Program-made: the position numbers and the translations under genes
Assembly (NCBI RefSeq): GCF_009676705.1
Contig: NZ_CP046046.1
Span: 1,302,001 to 1,366,000, forward strand
Length of the DNA stretch: 64,000 nt
Direction of reading: 5' to 3'
Origin: Spiribacter sp. 2438
GTDB lineage: Bacteria > Pseudomonadota > Gammaproteobacteria > Nitrococcales > Nitrococcaceae
The notes under the pieces: model-generated
Told to the model about the DNA's origin: nothing
Seen by the model: the letters and a program-made list of their open reading frames with translations, nothing else
Databases searched by the model: none
Shown: one piece after another, positions 1-8,052 of the stretch
How positions within the stretch are numbered: the first letter of the stretch is position 1
Layout: every line of letters begins with the position of its first letter

Positions 1-392
1 TCGAACAGGCAGCGGACTTCGAAGCGGTCCTGCCGGCGCTCCTGGACACGCTGGCCGGACGATTGATGGTGGTGCACTACCACCCGCTGGAGCGCCGTTT
101 TCTGGACCATGCCACCCGAATGCGGCTGGGCGAAACGCTGAAGTGCCCGATGATCGACACCATGGAACTGGAAGCCCGCCGGCATCGACAGGGGTGGGGA
201 AGCCGTTGGCGGGCTCTGCTGGGCCGAACCCCGACTTCACTGAGGCTCAATGACAGCCGGGCCCGTTACGGCCTGCCCCCGTATGAAGGGCATCGAGCCG
301 TGCTCGATGCCCTGGCCACCGCCGAGTTGCTGCAGGCTCAGATCCAGCATGCCTACAACCCCTCGACGCCGCTGGAGTCACTCTGGGTCTAG
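1..392 (+). CDS. 3'-5' exonuclease, DnaQ/DEDDh family (5' end outside window)
   Basis: This is the C-terminal part of a DnaQ-like exonuclease; the frame is open from base 3 to the TAG at 390-392, so the gene starts upstream of the window. The protein shows VVHYHPLERRFLD (second Exo motif with its Asp) and GHRAVLDALATAEL, the His-x4-Asp of the DEDDh active site. This is not the replicative epsilon subunit; the sequence looks like the stand-alone exonucleases found beside CBS-domain nucleotidyltransferases, though that neighbour is outside the window. Its stop shares the tetranucleotide CTAG with the stop of the convergent BCCT gene. Confidence 0.8.
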   Translation, partial: EQAADFEAVLPALLDTLAGRLMVVHYHPLERRFLDHATRMRLGETLKCPMIDTMELEARRHRQGWGSRWRALLGRTPTSLRLNDSRARYGLPPYEGHRAVLDALATAELLQAQIQHAYNPSTPLESLWV

Positions 393-2059
393 GCTGATCG
401 GGGTTCGTCCAGCAACCCTTTGACGATGGCGTAGCAAGCCACCAACAGCACCAGCGTAAACGGCAGCCCCGCGGACACCGCCATGGCCTGCAGGGCAACC
501 AGGCCGCCGCCCAGCAGCAGGGCAATGGCGATGGCGCCCTCGATGATCGCCCAGAACATCCGCTGCGGCTTCGGTGCGTCCACCTTGCCACCGGCGGTGA
601 TGGCATCGATGACCAGCGAGCCGGAGTCGGACGAGGTCACGAAGAACACAATCACCAGGAAGATGGCGATCACCGAGGTGATCAGCGACAGCGGCAGGTT
701 GGCCAGCATCTCGAAGAGCTGCAGATCACCCCCCGCCGCGGCCACGCCATCCAGCCCCAGGTTGACCACCTGGTTGATGGCCGTCCCGCCCAGCGCCGTC
801 ATCCACAGCACCGAGACCAGCGTTGGAATGATCAGCACGGCGATCAGGAACTCGCGCACGGTCCGGCCGCGGCTCACCCGGGCGATGAACATGCCCACGA
901 ACGGTGACCAGGAGATCCACCAGGCCCAGTAAAAGGCCGTCCAGCCCTGGGAGAAATTGGCATCTTCCCGACCAAAGGGATTGGAGAGCGCCGGCAGATG
1001 GGTGAAGTAGGAAACCAGGTACTCAAAAAAGCCGGTAAGGATAAAAAGGGTCGGCCCGACGATGATGACGAACAGCAACAGCAGACCCGCCAGCACCATG
1101 TTGATCTGGGAGAGCCGCTGCACCCCCTTCTCCACACCCAGCGCCACCGAGCCCAGTGCCACAACGGTAATGGCAATGATCAGCAGCACCATATTGGTGT
1201 CGGTGGGCTCAACCCCGAAGAGATAGGAAAGACCCGCCGTTGCCTGCTGAGCCCCCAGGCCCAGGGAGGTGGCGAGCCCGAACAGGGTGGCAAATACCGC
1301 CAGCACGTCAACCACGTGGCCCGGCCAGCCCCAGACCCGCTCACCAAGGATCGGGTAGAACACCGAGCGCATGGTCAGCGGCAGGCCCTTGTTAAAGGAA
1401 AAGAGCGCCAGCGCCAGTGCCACCACCGCATAAATCGCCCACGGATGGATCCCCCAGTGGAAAATGGTGGAGGCCATGCCCAGGGAAATGGCGGCGCTCT
1501 GATCCCCCGCGGCGGCGCCGAGCGGTGCCCAGTCGGTGCGAACCCCGTCTTCAAAGGCGGTGCCCCCCATCGCCGTGCCGTAATGGCTCAGGGGCTCCGA
1601 GACACCAAAATACATCAGGCCAATGCCCATGCCGGCGGCGAACAGCATGGCGAACCAGCCCGCGTAACTGAAATCCGGTGTCGCCTCCTGGCCCCCCAGC
1701 CGCACCTTGCCCAGCGGGGTAAAGATCAGTCCCAGGGTCAGCAGCAAAAAGACATTGGCACCGGCAATGAAAAACCAGGACATATTGCCGGTCAGCCAGT
1801 CCCGCAGGCCCTGGAACAGCGGCGCGACCTCGTTCTGCAACGCCAGAGTCACAATGACAAATAGCAGAATCACCAGTGCCGAGAAGGTGAACACCTTGCC
1901 GTGCAGGTCAATGTCAACGCCCAGGGGCGCCGCCGCGACATTGTCCTGGCCAATGACGTAATCGGTGTCAATCAGGTTGGCCGCGCCCTCGGGGGCGGGA
2001 ATCCCCGCGGAATCGTCGGCGTTTTTATCGCCGTTCTGGTTGCTGTTTTTATCCGTCAC
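389..2059 (-). CDS. BCCT family betaine/choline/carnitine transporter
   Basis: The product is a 556-residue inner-membrane secondary transporter that imports quaternary-ammonium compatible solutes such as glycine betaine, usually with Na+. Diagnostic motifs are GMGIGLMYFGVSEP (glycine-rich TM segment) and the Trp-rich FYWAWWISWSPFVGMFIARVSRGRTVREF region, broken here only for reference. About 12 hydrophobic segments follow a polar, Asp/Asn-rich N-terminal tail of about 50 residues. It starts at GTG with GGAGAC in front. The usp gene ends 14 nt upstream on the same strand, so the two are probably one operon. Substrate choice cannot be read from the sequence. Confidence 0.93.
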   Translation of the reverse strand: MTDKNSNQNGDKNADDSAGIPAPEGAANLIDTDYVIGQDNVAAAPLGVDIDLHGKVFTFSALVILLFVIVTLALQNEVAPLFQGLRDWLTGNMSWFFIAGANVFLLLTLGLIFTPLGKVRLGGQEATPDFSYAGWFAMLFAAGMGIGLMYFGVSEPLSHYGTAMGGTAFEDGVRTDWAPLGAAAGDQSAAISLGMASTIFHWGIHPWAIYAVVALALALFSFNKGLPLTMRSVFYPILGERVWGWPGHVVDVLAVFATLFGLATSLGLGAQQATAGLSYLFGVEPTDTNMVLLIIAITVVALGSVALGVEKGVQRLSQINMVLAGLLLLFVIIVGPTLFILTGFFEYLVSYFTHLPALSNPFGREDANFSQGWTAFYWAWWISWSPFVGMFIARVSRGRTVREFLIAVLIIPTLVSVLWMTALGGTAINQVVNLGLDGVAAAGGDLQLFEMLANLPLSLITSVIAIFLVIVFFVTSSDSGSLVIDAITAGGKVDAPKPQRMFWAIIEGAIAIALLLGGGLVALQAMAVSAGLPFTLVLLVACYAIVKGLLDEPRSA

Positions 2060-2073
2060 GATCCGTCTCCGTT

Positions 2074-2490
2074 TTACTGACGCACGAGAAACACCGAGAC
2101 ATCGGTGCTGGAAGCCACTTTGGTGCCATGGGATGGCACCACCGCGTCAAGATGCTTGGGAAGGTGGGTGGCCATGACCACCAGATCGGCATTCACGGCG
2201 GCGATGGCATCGACAATGGCATCGTCGACATCCGCCACCGGGTCCGGTGAAGCGGTGCTGTGGGCCGAGGTGGTTTGACCGTGGACCTGGGCCTGCTCGT
2301 TGGCGAAAGCCTCCAGCAAGCCGTGGTACTCCTGCGGTGTGCGGGCGAGGGTGCCCGGCGTGGTGGCGGTGACACCGAAGTAACAGACTTCGGCACCATA
2401 ATGCCGCGCGAGGTCGGCAGCGGCGGTGAGCCCCGGTTGCAGCGCATCGAGATGGCTCAGGTCCACCGGGACCAGAATTTTCTTGAACAT
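2074..2490 (-). CDS. Universal stress protein, UspA family
   Basis: This 138-residue cytoplasmic Usp-fold protein opens with KKILVPVDLSHLDALQPGL and ends VASSTDVSVFLVRQ, the first and last strands of the fold. The usual ATP-binding pattern G-x2-G-x9-G-S/T near the C-terminus is poorly kept (ATHLPKHLDAVVPSHGTKVAS), so it may be a non-ATP-binding UspA-type protein. ATG has GGGAGCG six bases upstream. It lies directly before the BCCT gene. A Usp protein (TeaD) regulates the TeaABC ectoine transporter in Halomonas, so a role in controlling BCCT expression or activity is a reasonable inference. Confidence 0.88.
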   Translation of the reverse strand: MFKKILVPVDLSHLDALQPGLTAAADLARHYGAEVCYFGVTATTPGTLARTPQEYHGLLEAFANEQAQVHGQTTSAHSTASPDPVADVDDAIVDAIAAVNADLVVMATHLPKHLDAVVPSHGTKVASSTDVSVFLVRQ

Positions 2491-2654
2491 AAGATCGCTC
2501 CCTGCTTAATCAGCACAGGGTCGCGACCCCAACCATCAAAGCCATTCCGGCTGGCCAATAAATCGATGCCGCCAATCCCTGCACTGTGAAGTGTTTTATA
2601 CCCTGAGCCAGCCCTCGGCCCGAGGTCAACCGCCGGGATCGCCCGGATGACCGC
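2491..2654. other. Intergenic region between usp and recR
   Basis: This stretch lies downstream of recR and upstream of usp, both on the minus strand. It holds a TATAAA hexamer on the minus strand (2595-2600) without a convincing -35, a possible usp promoter. It also holds two small inverted repeats without a T-tract: CCGGG/CCCGG at about 2634-2647 and CCTCGG/CCGAGG at about 2613-2625. I see no gene. Confidence 0.4.
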
Positions 2655-3254
2655 CTATTTCAGCGCGGTTCGACCGGCAAAGGCGTGGGACAGCGTCCCG
2701 CTGTCGACGTATTCGAGATCGCCGCCCAGCGGCACGCCGTGGGCGATTCGGGACACCCCCACCCCGGCTGCCCGGGCCATTTCGGCAACGTATTCAGCGG
2801 TGGCCTGACCCTCCACCGTGGGATTGGTGGCGAGGATGATTTCCCGCACCTCGCCGACCCCCAGCCGCGCCTCCAGCCCGTCCAGACCCAACTCCAGGGG
2901 GCCTATGCCGTCCAGCGGAGACAGATGCCCCTTGAGCACAAAGTACTTGCCCCGGTAGTCGGTGGCCTCCTCCAGCGCCTGAATGTCCGAAGGATTTTCG
3001 ACAATGCAGAGCACGGAGCCGTCCCGGCGCTCACTGGCGCAAAGCTCGCAGACCGAGTGTTCACTGAGCGTCCGGCAGAGCCGGCACTCCCCCACCCCCT
3101 CGGCGGCGGCCTCCAGCGCGGCCGCCAGGCGACGGGCTCCGCCCCGGTCGTGCTGGAGCAGGTTGTAGGTCATGCGCTGGGCCGAGCGAGGCCCGACGCC
3201 CGGCAGACAGCGCAGGGCGTCCATGAGCTCTCGCACCAACCGGGATTCGGCCAT
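2655..3254 (-). CDS. recR: Recombination mediator protein RecR
   Basis: RecR acts with RecO (and RecF) to load RecA onto SSB-coated gaps. The protein is 199 residues, the normal length. It has the N-terminal helix-hairpin-helix ([12 protein letters not shown], 18-29), the four-Cys zinc finger C57-x2-C60-x8-C69-x2-C72, and a Toprim domain containing [11 protein letters not shown] and [16 protein letters not shown]. It starts 4 nt after the ybaB stop, so dnaX-ybaB-recR form the usual operon. Confidence 0.97.
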   Translation of the reverse strand: MAESRLVRELMDALRCLPGVGPRSAQRMTYNLLQHDRGGARRLAAALEAAAEGVGECRLCRTLSEHSVCELCASERRDGSVLCIVENPSDIQALEEATDYRGKYFVLKGHLSPLDGIGPLELGLDGLEARLGVGEVREIILATNPTVEGQATAEYVAEMARAAGVGVSRIAHGVPLGGDLEYVDSGTLSHAFAGRTALK

Positions 3255-3258
3255 GGGG

Positions 3259-3579
3259 CTAGAACGGCAGCTTCATGCCGGCGGGCAGGTTCATACCCTC
3301 GGTGAGGCTGCCCATCCGCTCCTGCGTGACCTGCTCGAGCTTCTGAACCGCGTCATTGCAGGCCGCCGCCACCAGGTCTTCCACCATTTCCCGATCGTCA
3401 TAAACGCTTTCATCGATGCTCACCCGCCGAACCTCGTGGCGGCCGGTCATGATCACGCTGACCATGCCGCCTCCGGCCTGGCCGGTGACCTCCATCTCCG
3501 CCAGTTCGGCCTGGGCCTTCTGCATTTCTTCCTGCATGCGCTGAGCCTGCTTCATCATGTTGCCGAGTCCGCCTTTCAT
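3259..3579 (-). CDS. ybaB: YbaB/EbfC nucleoid-associated protein
   Basis: This is a small (106 aa) dimeric DNA-binding protein of the YbaB/EbfC family. The Met/Gln-rich N-terminal helix ([22 protein letters not shown]) and the strand [19 protein letters not shown] are typical. It sits between dnaX and recR, as in most bacteria. ATG is preceded by AGGAGCAGAGC, a good Shine-Dalgarno sequence. The function in the cell is not well defined for the family; nucleoid binding is the accepted role. Confidence 0.94.
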   Translation of the reverse strand: MKGGLGNMMKQAQRMQEEMQKAQAELAEMEVTGQAGGGMVSVIMTGRHEVRRVSIDESVYDDREMVEDLVAAACNDAVQKLEQVTQERMGSLTEGMNLPAGMKLPF

Positions 3580-3588
3580 GCTCTGCTC

Positions 3589-5322
3589 CTACTGCTTCGG
3601 CCGGATGGATTCGCTAATGACTTCGGCACCGAATGTGTCCCGAAGTGCCTGAATATTGGGGTCGCTTTCGATGGCAGCGCGGGCTTTGGCCTGGCGCTCA
3701 TTCTCCACGCGTTCCGCGGCGGCCGCCGGGGTATCGCCGCCGGCGGCCCCCACCTGGATGTCAATGCGCAGACCATCGCCGAAGCGCTTTGCCAGTGCCT
3801 TGGCCAGTCGGGTCTGGGTCGTCGGATTCACCAGGTGGGCATGGCCCTCGTCGATGGCCAGCCGAACACGGTCGCCCTCCTGGCCAGCCCACTCACAATG
3901 GTCGGCCAGCGCCCGGGCCATGCCGGTGACGCCCAGCGCCTCCACCAGCGCGTGCCAATCCACCGCTTCGGCGGAGGCGGGCTTGGCGCCGGCAGCCTCG
4001 GCGGGAGCCGGCTCGGCGGAGTCAGCCTCAGCGGGCACCGGCTCGGTGGGGTCAGCCTCAGCGGGGGCCGGCTCGGTGCGGTCAGCCTCAGCGGGGACCG
4101 GCTCGGCAGAAGCCGGCTCGGCGGATTCAGCGGCTTCGGCAACGGCTGATGCCTGGGGCCCGGAAGGGGCCGCTGCGGATGATCGGGCCGTTGAGCTTTT
4201 AACCGCCGGCGGCGGGGATCCGTCGGCCGCCCCCGCCTCCGGCTGAAATGCCAGCATCCGCAGCAGCGTCATCTCGAATCCGGTGCGCGGGTCCGGCGCC
4301 AGCGCCAGATCCCGGCGGCCACGAACGGCGATGTCGTACATGAGCTGCAGCCCGGGCCCGTCGAACCGGCCCACAATCTGTGCCAGCCGCTGGCTTTGCG
4401 GCGTTTCCTGATCGAAGACCTCCGGCACGGTTTCAGCCAGGGTCAGCTGATGAAGCACGGCCAGCAGCTCGGACAGCGCCTCGTCAAAATCCGGCGATGC
4501 CTCGGCCAGGCGCTCCACCGCCGCCAGCAATTCGGCGCCGTCGCCGTCCGCCAGACATTCCAGCAGTTCGCAGAGGTGTTCCTGGGGCAGCGTACCGAGC
4601 ATGTCCCTCACCTCGGCATCCCGCAAGGCGCCGGCGCCGAAGGCCAGGGCCTGGTCGGTCAGGCTCAGCGCATCACGAAGGCTGCCCGCGGCCGCTGTCG
4701 CCAGCCGCTGTAACGCCGCCGGCTCGGCGCTGACGCCTTCGGCCTCGGCGATGCGGCCCAGGTGGTCGACGATGGGCTTGGGCAGCAGGGGCTTGAGGTT
4801 GAACTGCAGGCAGCGCGACAGCACGGTCACCGGCAGACGCTGGGGGTCCGTGGTGGCCAGCAGAAACTTTACATGCGCCGGCGGCTCTTCGAGGGTTTTC
4901 AGCAGGGCGTTGAAGCTGTGCGTCGAGAGCATGTGCACTTCGTCAATCAAATAGATCTTGAAGCGGCCCCGGGTAGGCGCGTACTGGACGTTGTCCAGCA
5001 AATCCCGGGTGTCTTCGACCTTGGTCCGTGAGGCGGCGTCCACCTCGATCAAGTCAACGAAGCGACCGGCGTCGATATCGGTGCACGCGGAACATTCACC
5101 GCAGGGCACATCGGTGACGCCATGAGTCTCGCAGTTGAGGCACTTGGCAAGAATTCGTGCCACCGTGGTTTTGCCAACACCGCGGGTGCCGGAGAACAGG
5201 TAGGCATGGTGAAGGCGCCCGTTGGCCAGTCCGTTCGCCAGCGCACGCAGGACATGTTCCTGACCGACCATTTCCGCAAAACTGCGGGGCCGCCATTTGC
5301 GGGCGAGCACCTGATATGTCAT
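3589..5322 (-). CDS. dnaX: DNA polymerase III subunit gamma/tau
   Basis: This 577-residue clamp-loader ATPase has Walker A GTRGVGKT at 45-52, zinc-binding Cys around 61-80, LIDEVHML near 126, sensor TTDPQRLPVTVLSRC, and domain III. Beyond about residue 370 lies a low-complexity Ala/Pro/Glu linker with 10-residue tandem repeats, then a conserved C-terminal tau domain (VDWHALVEALGVTGMARALADHCEW). I found no A-AAA-AAG slippery site on the coding strand, so only the full-length tau form is predicted. The protein is shorter than E. coli tau (643 aa). An extended -10 element ends 7 nt before the ATG, so the mRNA may be leaderless. Confidence 0.96.
   Translation of the reverse strand: MTYQVLARKWRPRSFAEMVGQEHVLRALANGLANGRLHHAYLFSGTRGVGKTTVARILAKCLNCETHGVTDVPCGECSACTDIDAGRFVDLIEVDAASRTKVEDTRDLLDNVQYAPTRGRFKIYLIDEVHMLSTHSFNALLKTLEEPPAHVKFLLATTDPQRLPVTVLSRCLQFNLKPLLPKPIVDHLGRIAEAEGVSAEPAALQRLATAAAGSLRDALSLTDQALAFGAGALRDAEVRDMLGTLPQEHLCELLECLADGDGAELLAAVERLAEASPDFDEALSELLAVLHQLTLAETVPEVFDQETPQSQRLAQIVGRFDGPGLQLMYDIAVRGRRDLALAPDPRTGFEMTLLRMLAFQPEAGAADGSPPPAVKSSTARSSAAAPSGPQASAVAEAAESAEPASAEPVPAEADRTEPAPAEADPTEPVPAEADSAEPAPAEAAGAKPASAEAVDWHALVEALGVTGMARALADHCEWAGQEGDRVRLAIDEGHAHLVNPTTQTRLAKALAKRFGDGLRIDIQVGAAGGDTPAAAAERVENERQAKARAAIESDPNIQALRDTFGAEVISESIRPKQ
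3961..4110 (-). repeat. 30-bp tandem repeat inside dnaX linker
   Basis: About five 30-bp units run in tandem, and the three at 4021-4050, 4051-4080 and 4081-4110 are nearly identical (each starting GTCAGCCTCAGCGGG on the plus strand). They encode the repeat EPxPAEADxx in the linker between the clamp-loader ATPase part and the tau C-terminal domain. Units are in frame, so copy-number change would lengthen or shorten the linker without a frameshift. Confidence 0.85.
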
Positions 5323-5329
5323 GAGCCAA

Positions 5330-5338
5330 AGTATATCA
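5330..5338 (-). promoter_or_regulatory. Extended -10 promoter of dnaX, leaderless spacing
   Basis: Read on the minus strand this is TGATATACT: the TGn extension plus TATACT (5/6 to TATAAT). Seven bases (TTGGCTC) separate it from the dnaX ATG, which places the expected transcription start on or one base before the A of ATG. No Shine-Dalgarno sequence is present, and no good -35 is seen, as allowed for extended -10 promoters. Confidence 0.55.
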
Positions 5339-5370
5339 TCGCGCCCGGTGAGCGGCGGAGGAGAAAGTGC

Positions 5371-5475
5371 GGGGCGCCAGCCACACCCCGGCGCCCGAAT
5401 CCACCGCTACCGCTGCTCCCTTCCGGGCCTGACGGGGTTTGCGGTTTATCGTCGCGGGGGGACCAGCGCCACCGC
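5371..5475 (-). ncRNA. ffs: 4.5S RNA of the signal recognition particle (small bacterial SRP RNA)
   Basis: The reverse strand contains GTCAGGCCCGGAAGGGAGCA at about 5413-5432, the conserved SRP apical domain (GGUCAGG..GGAAGNAGCA) that binds Ffh. The flanks match the E. coli RNA in order: GGTCCCCCCGCGACG on the 5' side and GGCGCCGGGGTGTGGCTGGC on the 3' side, and the ends GGCGCTGG and CTGGCGCC can pair. Position next to dnaX is common in gammaproteobacteria. Exact ends are estimated from pairing and from the -10 element upstream. Confidence 0.92.
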
Positions 5476-5482
5476 GGGAGTG

Positions 5483-5491
5483 ATGCTAGCA
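5483..5491 (-). promoter_or_regulatory. Extended -10 promoter of ffs
   Basis: On the minus strand the sequence reads TGCTAGCAT, a TGn extension plus TAGCAT (4/6). Seven bases later comes position 5475, which coincides with the predicted 5' end of the 4.5S RNA. No clear -35 hexamer is seen. Confidence 0.45.
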
Positions 5492-5531
5492 GTTCAGGGG
5501 CAGCCGGGACAGCCTGGCGAAGGGGATTTCC

Positions 5532-6698
5532 GTGGCGGCCATTGCCGAAATTTTCTGGACGTTCTTCCGCCTGGGGCTGATTGCCTTCGGCGGCCCGTTG
5601 GCCCACCTGGGCTACTACCGGCGCTGGTTTGTTGAGCAGCGGCAATGGATGAGTGACGGCGCCTACGCCCAGCTGGTGGCACTGGGCCAGATGCTGCCGG
5701 GCCCATCCAGCAGCCAGACGGGCTTCGCCATCGGTATCCACCGGGCGGGTCTCGCCGGCGGCCTGGCCGCCTGGGTCGGTTTTACGCTGCCCTCGGCGGT
5801 GTTGATGATCGGGCTTGGCATCGGCCTTCAGCGCGTCGAGGATCTGGCGGAGAGCGGCTGGCTGAATGGCCTGAAGCTCGCCGCCATCGCCGTGGTGGCC
5901 CAGGCGGTTTATGGCATGGCCCGGCAGTTGTGCCCGGATCCGACCCGGGCGATCATCGCCGCGGCCGCTGCCCTCGGCGCCAGCCTCATCCCCGGCATCA
6001 GCGGCCAGCTGGGGGTGATTATGGTCGGTGGTCTGGCGGCGATGCTGCTGCTGTCGCCCCCCGCCAGCGGCCCGGGTGACCTGCGGGTGCCGATGCGTCG
6101 ACGCACCGGTCTGATGGCACTGGGCCTGTTCGTGCTGGGACTCGGGGTGATCGCCCTGCCCGGGAGCAGTGAATCCCTCTGGGGCGTCCTGTACCGCAGT
6201 GGCGCGCTGGTATTCGGCGGCGGCCACGTGGTCCTGCCCCTGCTGGAGACCGGCCTGGTCACCCCCGGGCTGATTGACAACGATCGGTTTCTGGCCGGCT
6301 ATGGCGCGGCACAGGCCGTCCCGGGCCCGATATTTACCTTCGGCGGCTATCTGGGCGCTCAAATCGCCCCCGGGCAAGCCGTTGCGGCGGGACTGCTGGG
6401 GGTGGCGCTCATTTTTGCCCCGGGGCTGTTGTTAATGACCGCGCTGCTGCCTTTCTGGCACTCCCTCAGCAAATGGCACCGAATTCAGCAGGCGCTGCTC
6501 GGCATCAACGCGGCGGTGGTGGGGCTGCTGGCCGCGGTACTGTGGAACCCCCTGCTCACCCGCGGGATCACCGATCCGGCGGATGCACTCATTGCCGCGG
6601 CGGCGCTGGCCGCCCTGACGGCGGGCCGGGCCCCGTCCTATCTAGTGGTGGCCGCCTGCGCCATCGCCGGTGAGGTGGCCCTGCGACTGACCGGCTGA
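5532..6698 (+). CDS. chrA: Chromate transporter, long-chain CHR family
   Basis: This 388-residue inner-membrane protein has two homologous CHR domains. The first carries FGGPLAHLGYYRRWF and GQMLPGPSSSQTGFAIG; the second carries FGGGHVVLPLLE and AQAVPGPIFTFGGYLGA. Long-chain CHR proteins export chromate, and some take up or exchange sulfate-like anions. GTG start with GAAGGGGA about six bases ahead. No chrB regulator is adjacent, so substrate and induction are not supported beyond family membership. It converges on the Ubi hydroxylase gene with a 3-nt gap. Confidence 0.9.
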   Translation: MAAIAEIFWTFFRLGLIAFGGPLAHLGYYRRWFVEQRQWMSDGAYAQLVALGQMLPGPSSSQTGFAIGIHRAGLAGGLAAWVGFTLPSAVLMIGLGIGLQRVEDLAESGWLNGLKLAAIAVVAQAVYGMARQLCPDPTRAIIAAAAALGASLIPGISGQLGVIMVGGLAAMLLLSPPASGPGDLRVPMRRRTGLMALGLFVLGLGVIALPGSSESLWGVLYRSGALVFGGGHVVLPLLETGLVTPGLIDNDRFLAGYGAAQAVPGPIFTFGGYLGAQIAPGQAVAAGLLGVALIFAPGLLLMTALLPFWHSLSKWHRIQQALLGINAAVVGLLAAVLWNPLLTRGITDPADALIAAAALAALTAGRAPSYLVVAACAIAGEVALRLTG

Positions 6699-6701
6699 CG
6701 G

Positions 6702-7880
6702 TTACTGACCGTCGAGGGCATAGCGCAGCACCCGGCGCTTCACCCAGCCACCGCGATCCGCCAGTCCCATGCCCCAACCACGGACCACGCTCAGCGGCCC
6801 CAGGGGCGCGGTAAAACCCACATGAAAAGCCGTCATGGTGGACTGCATGAGATGGTTGTCCGGGCGCCGGGCCCGCTCGTAGGCGGCCAGCCGCGGGGGG
6901 TGTCCCGGGGGCAGCCCCTGGCGGATGGCCTCGGCAATCTCCTCCGCCAGGGCCCGGGCATCCCGAAGACCCAGATTCACCCCCTGACCGGCCAGGGGGT
7001 GAATGACGTGGGCCGAATCCCCCACCAGCACGGTATTGCCCGCCCAGTAGCGCCGGGCATGGAGCCGTCGGATGGGAAATCCGCCGCGGCCGTGGAGGCG
7101 CGCGATCCGCCCCAGCTCCACGGGCATGGCATCTTCCATGGCGCGAATGAAATCGCCCTCGGTCAGTGCCAGCAGCTCCCGGGCCCTGGCCGGGCGGACG
7201 TACCAGACCAGCGAGGCAGCGCCCCCGGCCAGCGGCAACAGCGCCTGGGGGCCCTCCGGGGTAAACCGCTGCCAAGTCTGGCGCTCTGCGGCGGGCTCGG
7301 GATCGACGCTGGCCACGATCGCGTGCTGGTCGTAGTCGCCTTCCTGGACCCCAATGCCGGCGGCATCCCGAAGAGGCGAAGCCGCCCCGTCGGCGGCCAC
7401 CACCAGCGCCGGGTCCAGGCGGCCCTCGCCTTCCACGTGAATGGCCGGGCCGGCATCGGTGGTCTCGATGTCCACCGCGGGCGCCGGCGCATCCAGCTGC
7501 ACGCTGGTGAGTTGCCGGGCGGTTTCCAGCAACGTGGCCTGCAGGTGATCGTTTTCGAGAAACAGGCCAAGGCGATCCAGACCCAGTTCATCGGCATGAA
7601 ATCGCAACCGCCCACCGCCGCTGACATCCCAGGTCATGACCTCGTCAAAGGGCGCCAGACGATCCGCCTGCAAACCCGCGAAGGCACCGATCTCTTCCAG
7701 GTACGCCAGGGAGCGCCGATTCAGCGCGGACACCCGCAGACGGGGCGGCTCCTCGGGATGGGGCATGACCGGCGGGCGGGCTTCCAGGACCCGGACTGGA
7801 ATACCACGGCGGCCCAGATCCACCGCCAGTGCGGCTCCGACCATGCCCCCGCCGACGATCAGAATGCGTGTGCCGTCCAT
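6702..7880 (-). CDS. FAD-dependent monooxygenase, UbiH/UbiF/UbiI family
   Basis: The 392-residue enzyme belongs to the flavin hydroxylases of ubiquinone biosynthesis. It shows the FAD fingerprint ILIVGGGMVGAALA at the N-terminus, the DG motif VVAADGAASPLRDA in the middle, and GDSAHVIHPLAGQGVNLGLRDA near the C-terminus. The RLRVSALNRRSLAYLEEIGA and FPIRRLHARRY segments fit the Ubi subgroup. I chose the internal ATG at 7880 because AAGGAGG lies six bases ahead; an upstream in-frame ATG at 7913 lacks this. Which ring position it hydroxylates cannot be told from the sequence. No other ubi gene is nearby. Confidence 0.87.
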   Translation of the reverse strand: MDGTRILIVGGGMVGAALAVDLGRRGIPVRVLEARPPVMPHPEEPPRLRVSALNRRSLAYLEEIGAFAGLQADRLAPFDEVMTWDVSGGGRLRFHADELGLDRLGLFLENDHLQATLLETARQLTSVQLDAPAPAVDIETTDAGPAIHVEGEGRLDPALVVAADGAASPLRDAAGIGVQEGDYDQHAIVASVDPEPAAERQTWQRFTPEGPQALLPLAGGAASLVWYVRPARARELLALTEGDFIRAMEDAMPVELGRIARLHGRGGFPIRRLHARRYWAGNTVLVGDSAHVIHPLAGQGVNLGLRDARALAEEIAEAIRQGLPPGHPPRLAAYERARRPDNHLMQSTMTAFHVGFTAPLGPLSVVRGWGMGLADRGGWVKRRVLRYALDGQ

Positions 7881-8052
7881 CGGAACCTCCTTGATGATTG
7901 GAAATGGTGCCACAGGTACCGACCAGCATGCTGCCCGGGGTAGCCGCCGCTATTCCGCCGGCGCACACTGTGGCGGTTCCGGGCCGGCGTCTTCGGGTGG
8001 GTGCCGTGCAACTTCCCGCGGCTCACGGGGTCGATCCACAAGGCGTAACCTG

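Noticed and set aside
5319-6377. Open frame antisense to chrA
   Set aside because: It runs through the ffs gene and has a Gln/His-rich shadow composition.
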